Assembly: GCF_018139145.2 (NCBI RefSeq)
Contig: NW_026114257.1
Location: 310,001 to 374,000, forward strand
Direction of reading: 5' to 3'
From: Gymnogyps californianus
Lineage: Eukaryota > Chordata > Aves > Accipitriformes > Cathartidae
DNA: 64,000 nucleotides
The notes under the pieces were generated by a model. It had not been told where the DNA came from. It saw only the letters and a list, made by a program, of their open reading frames with translations, and ran no database searches. Of the stretch, positions 20,916-33,076 are shown piece after piece (position 1 is the stretch's first letter; every line of letters starts with the position of its first letter). Both the position numbers and the translations under genes were made by a program.

Positions 20916-23900
20916 TTAGACATATTTCAGAATTAACTTTGAAGTCTTAGGATCCCTATTAACAACTTTCCGTGATGTTGGGGCTTTCTTCACCCTGGTA
21001 TAATGTATCCATGCTTCCGATTCAGCTATCTTGATGGCGGTGAAGGTAGTCAACAGTACTTGAAAGGGTCCCTTCCAACGTTCCTTTAGGAGTTCTGAAG
21101 TCCAGGTCTTCACATAGACATAATGTCCTGGTTGGAAATCATGTACTGGATTCTCCAAAGTCAAAGGTCGGTTCCACACCAGAAAACTCCTTAGGGCTGT
21201 CAAGGTGCGTCCTAGAGAAATCAAATACTGATACAAATCATGTTTCCCTTTTATACACATTCCCACAACAGAATTTGGAGATTCATATGGTTTTCCATAT
21301 AGAATTTCATATGGGCTTACCCCCATGCCTGTCCTCGGCTGTACCCGTATTCTTAAGAGGGCCAAGGGTAAAGCCTGAGGCCATTTTAAATTTGGCTCCT
21401 GACATATCTTGCCAATTTGTCTTTTTATACTCTGATTCATTCTTTCTACTTTTCCACTAAATTGTGGTCTCCATGGCGTATGTAAATCCCATTGGATTCC
21501 TAATGCTTTACTTGCTTCCTGTACTATTTCGGCTATGAAGTGTGGTCCCCTATCTGATGACATTCCCAGGGGAACCCCAAATCTTGGTATTATTTCTTGC
21601 AACAGTCGCTTTACTACTTCTTGGGCTTGGTTGGTGCGACAAGGAAATGCTTCAGGCCACCCAGAAAAGATATCCACTAACACCAGTAAATGCCGGTATC
21701 CTCCTGATTTTGGTAATTCTGAAAAATCTATTTGCCAGTAATCTCCTGGCTCTGTTCCTAATCTTAGATGTCCTAAGAGGGGTTTCTTTCTATTTATTGG
21801 ATTATATTTTAAACAAATCTCACACTTCATTGTTATTGCTTTGATTATTCCCATCATTTTTACAGAAACCACACTTTTCTTCAAAAGGGCCATTAACGCT
21901 TCAGCTCCCCAATGACATTCTCTATGCTTAATTTAAGCCATTTCCCTCATTACTACTTGAGGTACTACTACCTGACCTTGTTCATTTACTAGCCACCCTG
22001 CCAAATTCTTTCTCGCTTTTAATAATTGACCCAATTTCTCATCTTCTGGTGAATATTTAGGCCTTTCCCTAGGCAATTTTACTTCCCTTTGGGGTATTAA
22101 TGCCATCAACATCTTACTTTTGGCCACTGCCTTTGCTGTTCTATCTGCTAATCTATTTCCTACCATTTCCTTAGTAGTTCCTGTTTGATGTGCTTTACAG
22201 TGCATGATTGCTACAGCCTTTGGCTGCTGGACAGCTTTTAATAGAGCGGCTATTTCTTCTTTATGCTTAATAGGTGATCCTTGTGCTGACAAAAGTCCTC
22301 TTTCTTTCCACAAGATTCCATGGGCATGTACCACTCCAAAAGCATATTTAGAGTCTGTCCATATATTCACTCGTTTCCCTTGACTTATTACCAGAGCTCT
22401 TGTTAGGGCTATGATTTCTGCCTTCTGGGCTGATGTATTACTGGGCAGAGCTTCAGCCTCTATAACCTGGGTTTCTGTAATAATTGCATATCCCGCATAT
22501 CAAGTTCCACTTTCCACAAAGCTGCTGCTGCCGTCTGTAAACAGTTCCCAATCTGGTTCTGTTAATGGAATATCTTTTAAATCCGACCTGCTGGAATAGA
22601 CATACTCAATAGTAGTCAGACAGTCATGCTCAATCGGACCTTCTGCTTGTTGAACATTCAAAAAGACAGCAGGATTAACAATGTTAGTAGTTTTCAAAGT
22701 AACATCATCTTGTTCTAGCAACACAACCTGATACTTCATCATTCTACTCGGGGATAACCAGTGCCCTCCTTTTTGTTCCAAAACTTGAGAAACCATATGG
22801 GGTACATATATAGTCATTTTATGCCCCAAGGTCAATTTTCGAGCTTCTTGGATTAACATAACCGTAGCTGCCACTGCTCATAGGCAACTAGGCCATCCTT
22901 TACTTACTGTGTCAAGTTGTTTGGAAAAATACCCCACCGGCCTCTTCCAGCTTCCAAGATACTGTGTAAGTACTCTGAGGGCTATATGTTGTCTCTCATG
23001 TACAAAGAGCTGAAAGTCTTTGTTTAAATCCGGTAATCCCAGGGCTGGAGCTGTCATTAAAGCCCTTTTTAAATCTTGATACGCTTTTCTTTGTTCTGGT
23101 CCCCACACAAAAGGTGGTCCCTTTAGGGCTTCATACAAGGGCTTAGCCATCAGTCCATAATTCATTATCCATAACTGGCACCAGCCAGTCATTCCCAGAA
23201 AGGCACGCAACTCTCGTATATCTTTGGGTTCAGATATTTTACATATAGCCTCTTTCCAACTCATCCCCAGCTGTCTCTGTCCTTTCGAGACTTCAAAGCC
23301 CAAATATGTAACAGTCGTTTGAGCAATTTGTGCCTTGTTCTTAGACACCTTATATCCACTTTGTCCCCAAAAGTTCAAAAGATTGTTACCTGCAAACAGG
23401 TGTCCTTTGTCTGAGTAGCCACTAAGATGTCATCCACATACTGCAAAACAAGATGTTCTTTGTCTAAATTTGAGTCCGTCTTCCATCCTTCCAATTCCTT
23501 TGCTAATTGATTTCCAAATATAGTCGGACTGTTCTTGAATCCTTGTGGAAGTCTAGTCCATGTTAGTTGAGTCTTTCGTCCTGTATATGGGCTCTCCCAC
23601 TCAAAGGCAAAGAGTTTCTTGCTCCCTTCTTCAAGAGTTATGCAAAAGAAAGCATCCTTTAAATCAAGCACTGTAAATCACTCATGTTTTTCATTCAAAG
23701 TGGTTAATAAAGTATAGGGATTTGCTACGACAGGATGTATATCTTTGACGATTAAGTTTATTGCTCTCAAATCTTGCACTAACCTATAATCTCCTGTTGG
23801 CTTCTTAACTGGTAATATTGGTGTATTATATTCAGACTCACATTCCTCTAAAATTTTATATTCCAAAAATTTATCAATCAATCTCTTGATTCCCTCTTTT

Positions 23901-24442
23901 GCTTCTGGTTTCAAAGGATATTGTTTCTGTCTTACTGGCCTAACATGATCTTTTAATTCAATTTTTACTGGGCTAGCTGCCTTTGATTTTCCTGGGATAC
24001 TGGTATCCCATACCATGGGTATTACTGCATTTTCTACCTCTTCTGGTATTTTAAATTCTTTTGTTGATCCCTGTATCATCATAATATGACCGGTTCTTGT
24101 CTCAGGTATTTTTAATAAAATTTCCCCATTTTCAAAGCTAATTTGTGCTTTTAACTTACTCAACAAATGTCTCCCTATTAAAGATACTGGACATTCTGGC
24201 ATATACAAAAATTTGTGTGTTAAATTTTTATTTCCAAATTTCAAATTAAGTGGCTCCAAAAATGGCCTGCTTTCAGCTTTTCCTGTGGCACCTACAACAT
24301 TTGCTATTTTATCACTGATTTTTCCTTTACAGGTATTTAAAACTGAATATGTAGCCCCAGTATCTACTAAAAATTCCACTTTTTCTGTTCCCAGCTTTAT
24401 TATAACCAGAGGCTCTGCTGGGGCTTTAGCCTCCGGTTCCCT
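20916..24442 (-). pseudogene. pol: pro-pol, provirus C
   Basis: Gamma-like Pol in the gag frame after a single TGA. Protease has LVDTGATYS. RT has LDLKDAFFC, LPQGFKNSP and catalytic YVDD near 23440. RNase H has LFTDGSS and WTDSKYA. Integrase has an HRECHWG/CEIC zinc region and the triad in IDFSEL, SDRGPHF and GKVERMN. Damage seen: an in-frame TGA before the first RT Asp block, one frameshift near 23378, TGA codons near 22876 and 22499, and a TAA near 21930. The catalytic motifs themselves are present. Confidence 0.9.
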
Positions 24443-26061
24443 TCATTCCCCAAGAGTCATCATTCTTTCAGCAGCTTGTCCTATTTTAGGGCATTCTCTC
24501 CGCCAGTGCCCTTCCTCTTTACAATAAGCACATTGATTTATTCCAAGAGGAGGTCTGGAATTGCCAAGATCTCCAAAACCACCTCTCCCTCTGCCTCTTC
24601 CACGTCCTTGTCCTTTCATCTGAGGATTTCCTGTCAATACAGCAATTAGTCTGTTATCTTTCATCCTTTCCTTCTTATCCCTCCTTAGTTCTTCCTCCTT
24701 TTCTCTATTATTATACACTTTCCATGCTAATTCCAACATTCTACTCAAGTCTCTTGAATCTGGTCCTTCTAACTTCTGTAATTTCCATCTAATGTCTGGA
24801 GCTGATTGGCCCAAAAATAAAGAGGCTAATTGTTGCCGTTCAGCCTCATTTTCCAAATTTAAGTTAGTATACTTCCTTGCGGCTTCTTTAAGCCTTTCCA
24901 AAAATTTTGAAGGTGATTCCATTTTATCTTGTTTTACCTCATATAATTTAGACCAGTTCATCGCTTTTAGCATAGCATGTCTTATTCCAAACAATATCCA
25001 ACGCTGGTACCTTTCCAGCATTTGCTTATGAGCTGGGTTATTTGGATCCCATTGAGGATCGGCAGAGGGAAAATTCTGATCTATAGTTCCTTGAATGGCA
25101 TTTGCCGCGTAAGCTGCCTCTGTTTGAGTTCTAGCCAATCTTAAAACCATTTCTTTCTCTGTCCTATCTAGCAATGTATCCAGGATTACTTGTATGTCAT
25201 TCCAATCTGGATCCTGGGTTCTAATTATTGTTTCCATTATCCGCCCAACCTTTTCAGGATCCTCTTGATATATCCCTGCCGCTTCTTTCCAAACCATCAG
25301 ATCAGTTATAGAAAAAGGTACTTTAACATATACTGGTCCCTGAGGACCCACACCCTGCCTTAGAGGTGCTAACAATTTTGCAGGGACTCTAAGAGCCATG
25401 ACTGGATCTGAATCTGAAGAGGTTCCCTGTTCTAGTCCTGCCCTTGTCTGTTGTCTGGTTCTGTGTGAAACTGGGGAGGCTATTGGCTCTCCTCGTTCAT
25501 CCTCTGAACTAGAACTCTCACGTTGTTGTTGTCCTTGATTTCCTTGATCCAAATTCGGAGAAACCTCTAATTCAATTTCTTCTTCCTGAATTGCTTTGGC
25601 TTTTATACATCTTTTCCCTATATCACAAGCAGAACAACACTTCTTCATTTTTCTTTTCCCTTGTTCTGCAATCAAACTCATAGCCAAAACATCTCTACTT
25701 ATTAAATGGCAATCATTTTGCCAATCATCTGTTCGATTCCTCAAATAAAAGAATAAATCTACATAAGGAACTTTATTTCATTTTCCTTCTCTTCTACAAA
25801 ACAACATTAACTGCAATATTGTATTATAATTTAGAGTTCCATTTTCTGGCCATTTTTCCTGATCATCCAATGTATACAGTGGCCACCAATGATTACAATA
25901 TTCAACCATTTTATGCTTTAACAAATCTCCCCTGCTTCTGCCCAATGTTTTAAAAGGCATCCCAGGGGTGAAGTTTTAGGAATCTGATCATTATCAACCA
26001 AGTTACCAGTACTCTTACTCTTAAACATATTCTTAAATCCTGTTCCAAGTTTCTTAGCCAT
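24443..26061 (-). pseudogene. gag: gag, provirus C
   Basis: Gamma-type Gag: matrix from ATG 26061, a Pro/Ser/Glu-rich linker, p30-like capsid (FSITDLMVWKE, ESPSKFLERLKEA, QSAPDIRWKLQKL) and a nucleocapsid with an RG-rich stretch and one zinc knuckle CAYCKEEGHWRREC. Matrix is broken by a frameshift near 25950 and a TGA near 25778; the remaining 430 codons are open. It ends at TGA 24443-24445, with protease following in the same frame, the arrangement used for stop-codon readthrough in gammaretroviruses. Confidence 0.9.
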
Positions 26062-26083
26062 AATACTACCAAATATACACAAA

Positions 26084-26155
26084 TAATTATATACAAATAA
26101 TTATATACAAGCTATACACAAATGATTATATACAAATAATTATATACAAGCAGCA
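26084..26155. repeat. short AT-rich tandem repeat in provirus C leader
   Basis: Repeats of ATACAAATAATTAT with CAAGC spacers, just upstream of gag. Nearby (26310-26380) GGACTCTAACCCC occurs three times. Role unknown. Confidence 0.7.
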
Positions 26156-26519
26156 AAATCCTATAGACATATAGGTTTTACTTATTCCCAATTTCATATG
26201 TCCAACCCTGCAATAGCTTTTGCTTATGTCTTACAGGCAGATGCCTAGGCTTTCCTGATGGGTACCCTATTCAGTCCAACCCTGCGCAGCTTTCACCAGG
26301 TCTGACAGGCAGACCGGGGTACTCTAACCCCTATTTACCAAGGGACTCTAACCCCTGGTGGGGACTCTAACCCCTTTCCAGATTTAAAGAAGTGCCTTAC
26401 CACTCTCCAGGGGACATCACAAAGAGCCTTATGGATCGGGGATCGATGGGTATCCCCGAGAATCCCTCAGTGCCGGCTGGAACCGATCAGGTCCCCGACT
26501 CCTTCGGTCTCTCGGTGAG

Positions 26520-26537
26520 GTCCCATCTGGGTCGCCA
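26520..26537 (-). promoter_or_regulatory. probable tRNA-Arg primer-binding site, provirus C
   Basis: On -, TGGCGACCCAGATGGGAC, five bases after the 5' LTR. It matches the 3' end of a vertebrate tRNA-Arg(CCT) at 16 of 18 positions by memory of that tRNA. Confidence 0.6.
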
Positions 26538-26542
26538 AAAAC

Positions 26543-27149
26543 TGTCACCAAATGAGACAGAAAGAACTTATCAACACCAATGAGATGCAGATAAGCAGGC
26601 ACTCCTTTTATTCAGTGCTGGGAACATGGGGGATAGCTCTGCCAAACCATGTTCACCTTCACATCAAAATCCATCACTTTTTATACACGAGATGTTAACA
26701 TATTTAATCATTCAATACATATTCATTGTTATTCTATTAAATGATTGGTTAAAATTTCTTCGCCTACCATGTAAATTACTACGCATGCCCACTCACGATT
26801 TGAGACCTTTACTTCCTTAACCTTTTTGGGTCGGTGGGTTTCTTGAGTTGGTGGTCTATGAGTGATCTCCCCCTGCCGGAATTACCTTTCCCCTAATTTC
26901 ACTTAAACTTGGCAACACTGAGCGGTCCTTCATGGACCGTTAACAAAGCAGACTATCATTCACTTTGGTTTCTTAAAACAAAACAAAAAGCCATTAATTC
27001 CTAGTGAAGTTTCTATAAGCCATTAATTTCTAGTGAAGTTGCTATAGGCCATTAATTGTTTCAAACTTAACAAACCTATGCTTTATAACTCTTCTATAGA
27101 ATCAAATTTGAATTATTTTATCATTATTTTATCAGATTAATTCGCAACA
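26543..27149 (-). mobile_element. 5' LTR of provirus C
   Basis: 607 bp. Five of its eight differences from the 3' LTR are TG or CA where the 3' LTR has CG. Confidence 0.95.
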
Positions 27150-27153
27150 ATAT

Positions 27154-28972
27154 GATAAAATTGCTGGTCATGAGACTAATCTGGTATCTGTACTCAGCAT
27201 TGCCATCTTCTCCGTACTTCGGGTGCCATCTCCTGGAGACTATTAATAATTATGCTTTTTACCATTTCTCCTCGGAGAGCCAACCTATGGAGAAGACATC
27301 TTCCCACATCTTCCTCTTCTCCGCCAGGCTAATTACAATAGCGTTTGAGAATTTTGAAAATTTTGAATATCCTTGGGATGTTCAAACCAGTATGTTCCTA
27401 TTGCTATGTCTCCTGAATGTGGTTCAGGTCTTGTTTAGGGTTAAACCACTATTTAAGAATACCGCCCAGAGATCGACCTCGGCGACAGGCACTGCGGCTA
27501 CTTCAACCCCCGTGACAGGTACTGTGGCTACTCAGACCCTGGCGACAGGCACTGTGGCTACTCCAACCCCCATGACAAGCACTGCAGCTACTCAGACCCT
27601 GGCGACAGGCACTGTGGCTACTCCAACCCCCATGACAAGCACTGCAGCTACTCAAAACCTGGTGACTGCCACTGCGGCTATTCCAACCCCCGCAACAGGC
27701 ACTGCGGTTATTCCAACCCCCGTGACAAGCATTGTGGCTACTCAAACCCTGGCGACAGGCACTGTGGCTACTCAAATCCCGGCGATGGGTGATGCTGCTG
27801 AACCAGAGAATCAACCAGTGCCAGTATAAGTCAGCCCTATACACAAGAAGAAATGGACACAAAAGTCAACTCATTTAGAAAAGGAGGACAAAGCAGGGCC
27901 GTCACAAGAACAGGAGGAAGAGGCAGAACCGGAGATAATCACCCGATCCCTATCCCTGAGTGAGCTGAGGGATATGCAAAAAGATTTCAGCCATCATCCA
28001 GGTGAGCACATTATCACCTGGCTGCTCCGATGTTGGGATAATGGAGCCAGTAGCTTGGAATTAGAGGGTAAGGAAGCCAAGCAGTTGGGATCTCTTTCTA
28101 GGGAAGGGGGCATTGACAAGGCGATTGGAAAAAAGACACAAGCCCTCAGCCTCTGGAGGCGACTTCTGTCGGGTGTGAGGGAAAGGTATCCCTTCAAGGA
28201 AGATGTTATCTGTCAAGCAGGCAAGTGGACCACCATGGAAAGAGGTATCCAGTACCTGAGGGAATTAGCCATGCTAGAAATGATTTATTATGACCCAGAC
28301 GATGGGCAGTTACCCACAGATCCAGATGAAGTCCAATGCACACGACCTATGTGGCGGAAACTTGTACGAAGCGCACCACTGTCATATGCCAACTCATTGG
28401 CAGTAATGACCTGGAAAGACAAAGAGGCACCGACGGTGGATGAAATGGCTTGCCAACTCCGGCAATATGAAGAAAACCACTCTTCCTCCCTACGAGCCTG
28501 CATCTTGGCTGTGGAAGAATTGTCTGAAAAGTCCGAAAAACTGATCGAAAAGTCCAAAAACCTATTTGAAAAACTGTTCAAGGACTTCCAGCAACTCAAA
28601 GAGAATAGGTCCTACTCCCCACCTGTGCGGACCAGTATCTCAGCTCTTAAGAGTAAGCGTTCTTCTGCTCAAGAGAGAGGATATAGAGGGTACACACCAT
28701 GGGGTACCCTCTGGTTTTACCTGCATGAGCACGGAGAGGATATGAGGAAGTGGGATGATAGAAAATCTACCTTGGTCCTAGATGCATGGGTACGTGAATT
28801 GCAAGGAAAAACAATCACAAATGAGGATTCTTCCAGGAAAAATGTCACTCCAGTCTCCAGTGGGCAATTCCCCAAACAGAGTGGAAGGGCTGATCTTACT
28901 CCTGATCCTATGAAAAAGAATTCTAATCCATTTTTACAAAAAGTGAGTGGAGAATCCTCTGACCAGGACTAG
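27154..28972 (+). pseudogene. gag: ERVL gag, provirus B, main part
   Basis: Continues the hydrophobic N terminus (LIWYLYSALP, MFLLLCLLNVV), then ten Thr/Ala/Pro-rich decapeptides (27485-27784), an in-frame TAA at 27827-27829, an acidic linker, and a capsid-like domain with WLLRCWDNGAS and LWRRLLSGVRERYP, which I recognise as ERVL Gag (related to mouse Fv1). A Lys/Glu/Ser coiled-coil-like stretch follows (LSEKSEKLIEKSK). The frame ends at TAG 28970-28972 and protease continues in the same frame. The TAA makes this copy defective unless read through. Confidence 0.85.
27485..27784 (+). repeat. 30-bp x 10 coding tandem repeat in ERVL gag
   Basis: Ten in-frame units of 10 residues on the pattern TGTVATPTPM or TSTAATQTLA, some arranged as 60-bp pairs. 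Thr-rich, Pro-containing, mucin-like. Absent from provirus A. Confidence 0.93.
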
Positions 28973-30745
28973 AGGGGCCTTGCCTCCAGCCAGGCGCAGG
29001 AGAGGGACAACTGGGTTTATTGGACTGTGTGGATTCGATGGCCTGGCACATCAGACCCACAGGAGTATAAGGCTCTAGTAGACACCAGTGCACAGTGTAC
29101 TCTAATGCCATCAAGCTATAAAGGGGCAGAACCCATTTGTATTTCTGGAGTGACAGGGGGATCCCAACAGCTAACTGTATTGGAGGCTGAAATAAGCCTA
29201 ACTGGGAATGAGTGGCAGAAACACCCCATTGTGACTGGCCCTGAGGCCCCATGCATTCTTGGCATAGATTATCTTAGGAGAGGGTATTTCAAGGACCCAA
29301 AGGGGTATCGGTGGGCTTTTGGTATAGCTGCCTTGGAGACAGAGGGAACTGAACAGTTGTCCACCTTACCTGGTCTCTCTGAGGACCCTTCGGTTGTGGG
29401 GTTGCTGAGGGTCAAAGAACAACAGGTGCCGATCGCTACCACAAGGGTGCACTGGTGGCAATATCGCACCAACCGAGACTCCCTGATTCCCATCCATAAG
29501 TTGATTCGTCGACTGGAGAGCCAAGGAGTGATCAGCAGGACTCGCTCACCCTTTAACAGCCCCATATGGCCAGTGCGAAAGTCTAATGGAGAGTGGAGAC
29601 TAACAGTAGACTATCGTGGCCTGAATGAAGTCACACCGCCCCTGAGTGCTGCTGTGCCAGACATGCTAGAACTTCAATATGAACTGGAGTCAAAAGCAGC
29701 CAAGTGGTACGCCACAAGTGATATTGCCAATGCATTTTTCTCAATCCCTTTGGCAGCAGAGTGCCGGCCACAGTTTGCTTTCACTTGGAGGGGCGTCCAG
29801 TACACCTGGAATCGACTGCCCCAGGGGTGGAAACACAGCCCCACCATTTGCCATGGACTAATCCAGACTGCACTGGAACAGGGTGAAGCTCCGGAACACC
29901 TGCAATACCATTGATGACATCATCATATGGGGCAACACAGCAGAAGAAGTTTTTGAGAAAGGGGAGAAAATAATCCAAATCCTTCTGAAAGCCGGTTTTG
30001 CCATAAAACAAAGTAAGGTGAAGGGACCCGCACAGGAGATTCAGTTTTTAGGAATAAAATGGTAAGATGGACATTGTCATATCCCAATGGATGTGATCGA
30101 CAGAATAGCAGCTATGTCTCCACCGACTAGTAAACAGGAAACACAAGCTTTCTTAGGCGTTGTGGGTTTTTGGAGAATGCATATTCCAAATTACAGTCTG
30201 ATTGTAAACCCTCTCTATCAAGTGACCCGGAAGAAGAATGATTTTAAATGGGGCCCTGAGCAACAACAAGCCTTTGAACAGATTAAATGGGAGATAGTTC
30301 ATGCAGTAGCCCTTGGGCCAGTCCGGGCAGGACCAGATGTTAAAAATGTGCTCTACACCGCAGCCGGGGAGAATGGCCCTACCTGGAGTCTCTGGCAGAA
30401 AGCACCTGGGGAGACCCGAGGTCGACCCCTAGGGTTTTGGAGTCGGGGATATCGAGGATCTGAGGCCCACTATACTCCAACTGAAAAGGAGATACTGGCA
30501 GCATATGAAGGGGTTCGAGCTGCTTCAGAAGTGGTTGGTACTGAAACACAGCTCCTATTAGCACCCCAGCTGCCGGTGCTGGGCTGGATGTTCAAAGGGA
30601 AGGTCCCTTCTACACATCATGCAACTGATGCTACATGGAGTAAGTGGGTTGCACTGATCACACAACGGACTCGAATATGAATCCTCAGTCGCCCAGGAAT
30701 TCTGGAAGTGATCACAGACTGGCCAGAAGGCAAAGATTTTGGAAT
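28973..30745 (+). pseudogene. pol: ERVL protease and reverse transcriptase, provirus B
   Basis: In the gag frame after TAG. The protease motif reads LVDTSAQ, with Ser replacing the Gly kept in provirus A. RT blocks match A up to the catalytic box, where an extra C (near 29908) shifts the frame inside YIDD. After it the frame continues +1, with a TAA near 30063 and a TGA near 30678. Pol stops in the first RNase H residues (ITDWPEGKDFG) and joins LTR sequence at about 30746. Confidence 0.9.
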
Positions 30746-31129
30746 CTGGACAGCTGACTCGAACTAGCCAAGGGGATATTCCATACCATAGAACGTCATG
30801 CTCAGTACATAAACTGGGGGGAGTTGGCAGGGAGGGGCCGATCACTGCTTGGGGACTGGCTGGGCATTGGTCAGCAGGTGGTGAGCAATTGCATTGTGTG
30901 TCATTTGTCTTTCTTGGGTTTTATTTCTCTCTCTTTTTGTTATCTTCCTTTTCATTAATATTATTATTATTATTATTTTTTATTTTACTTTAGTTATTAA
31001 ACTGTTCTTATCTCAATCCACGAATTTTACTTTTTTTCTCCCATTCTCCTCCCCATCCCACTGGGAGCGAGGAGGAGTGAGCAAGCGGCTGCATGGTGCT
31101 TAGTTGCCAGCTGGGGTTAAACTATGACA
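30746..31129 (+). mobile_element. truncated 3' LTR of provirus B
   Basis: LTR from mid-U3 (ggacagctgac) through ATTAAA to TATGACA. The deletion that removed RNase H, integrase and the start of U3 has its junction at ggaat/ctggacag. Confidence 0.9.
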
Positions 31130-31134
31130 AATTA

Positions 31135-32793
31135 GGAAAGATAAGGCACAGTTGGAGCTCAATTTGGAGAGGGATGCGAAGAATAATAAGAAGAGCTTCT
31201 ACAGGCACATTGGCCAGAAAAGGAAGACTAAAGAAAATGTACCCCCTTTGGTAAATAAGACAGGAGAGCTGGTGACAACCGACATGGAGAAGGCTGAGGT
31301 ACTCAACAATTTTTTGCCTCAGTTTTCAATGGTAATCTCTCTTCCCACATCTCTCAAGCCCCTGAACCTCAGTGCAGGAACTGGGGGAACAAAGTCCCTC
31401 CCATTGTAGGAGAAGATCAGGTTCAAGGTCACCTGAGGAACCTGAACATGCACAAGTCCATGGGACCCGACGAGATGCATCCCAGGGTCCTGAGGGATCT
31501 GGCAGATGTAGTTGCCAAGCCACTCTCCATCATATTTGAAAAGTCATGGCAGTCAGGTGGAGTCCCCAATGACTGGAAAATGGGAAACATCATGCCCATT
31601 TTTAAAAAGGGTAAAAAGGAAGACCCTGGGAACTACCAACCAGTCAGCCTCACCTCCCTGACCAGTAAGATCATGGAACAGATCCTCCTGGAAGACATGT
31701 CGAAACATATGGAAGACAGGGAGGTGATTAGAGACAGCCAGCATGGCTTCACCAAGGGCAAATCGTGCCTGACTAATCTGATGGCCTTCTACGATGGAGT
31801 AACTGCATCGTAGTGGACAAGGGAAGAGCTACAGATGTCATCTACCTGGACTTCTGTAAGGCCTTTGATATGGTCCCCCACAACATTCTTGCCACTAAAA
31901 TGGAGAGATAGGGGTTTGACAGATGTTAGATGGATAAGGAACTGGCTGGATGGCCGTGTCCAGAGAGTTACAGTTAATGGCTCAATGTCCAAGTGGAAAC
32001 CAGTAAGGAGTGGTGTCCCTCAAGGGTCCATACTGGGACCAATACTATTTAATATCTTCATCAACGACATAGACAGTGGGATTGAGTGCACCCTCAGCAA
32101 GTTTGCAGATGACACCAAGCTGAGTGGTGGATGAAAAATTGGACATGAGCCGGCCATGTGTGCTTGCAGCCCAGAAAGCCAATTGTATCCTGGGCTGCAT
32201 CAAAAGAAGGGTGGCCAGCAGGTCGAGGGAGGTGATTCTCCCCTACTACTCCACTCTCGTGAGACCCCACCTGGAGTACTGCATCCAGCTCTGGGGTCCC
32301 CAGTACAAGAAAGACATGGACCTGTTAGAGCAGGTCCAGAGGAGGTGCCACAAAAATGATCAGAGGGCTGGAACACCTTTCCTATGAAGAAAGGCTGAGA
32401 GACTTGGGATTGTTCAGCCTGGGGAAGAGAAGGCTCTGGGGAGACCTTATTGCAGCCTTTCAATACTTAAAGGGGGCTTATAAGAAAGACAGAGAGAGAC
32501 TTTTTACCTGTCATCTGTAGTGACAGGACAAGGGGCAATGGTTTTAAACTGAAAGAGGGCTGACATAAGGAAGACTTTTTTTACGATAAGGGTGGTGAGA
32601 CACTGGAACAGGTTGCCCAGAGAAGTTGTGGATGCCCCATCCCTGGAAGTGTTCAAGGTCAGATTGGACAGGGCTTTGAGCAACCTGATCTAGTGAAAGA
32701 TGTGCCTGCCCATGGCAGAAGGGTTGGACTAGATGATCTTCAAGGTCCCTTCTAAACCAAACCATTTTATGATTCTATGATTCTATGATTCTG
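31135..32793 (+). mobile_element. CR1 LINE, right part
   Basis: Continues from 17487. RT blocks: [64 protein letters not shown] short deletion removes sequence after FADDTKLSG near 32130. It ends with CR1 tail units (attctatg) at about 32790. Confidence 0.92.
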
Positions 32794-33076
32794 GCCATAG
32801 TGCCTGCTGTCTCATCCAGTGTAGGGAATGCTTCCACCCAGCTAGAGAATATGTCAACTATGACAAAGATAAACTGATTTTTCTTTAGAATTCTTGAGAG
32901 AGGTCCTGTATAATCAATCTGTATTCTTTCCCAAGGGCCTACAAACATTCTTTGGGCTAGTATCGTCTTCCTTGGTCCTGGATTGTTTTTTGCGCACTTC
33001 AAACATCTACCCACCCATTCTCCTGCACCCTTTACTAGGTTCAGGCACCAAGCTAATTTACTGAGTCTTACCAGCA
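32794..33076 (-). pseudogene. provirus D integrase, first part
   Basis: Reads CLKCAKNNPGP (zinc-region Cys pair) and QIDYTGPL with VIVDIFSSWVEAFP, a class I-type integrase core. It stops at the CR1 tail and resumes at 17312. Confidence 0.75.

Larger units (their letters stand above)
18349..27149 (-). mobile_element. gamma-like (class I) provirus C
   Basis: An 8.8-kb near-complete provirus reading right to left: 5' LTR 26543-27149, Arg-type primer site, gag, pro-pol, env, polypurine tract, 3' LTR 18349-18965. The target duplication is atat (18345-18348, 27150-27153), 4 bp as in gammaretroviruses. The two LTRs differ by about 8 substitutions and one 10-bp indel in roughly 607 bp, so it is fairly young. 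Coding genes carry in-frame stops and one frameshift. It sits inside the gag of provirus B. Confidence 0.95.
17488..31129 (+). mobile_element. ERVL-like provirus B, split by provirus C
   Basis: 5' LTR (17488-18066), primer site, gag start (to 18348), an 8.8-kb inserted provirus C, then gag, protease, RT and a truncated 3' LTR (from about 30746). RNase H beyond its first residues, the integrase and the 3' U3 are deleted. The target duplication is gatta (17483-17487) and aatta (31130-31134), one change. It lies in a CR1. Confidence 0.93.
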
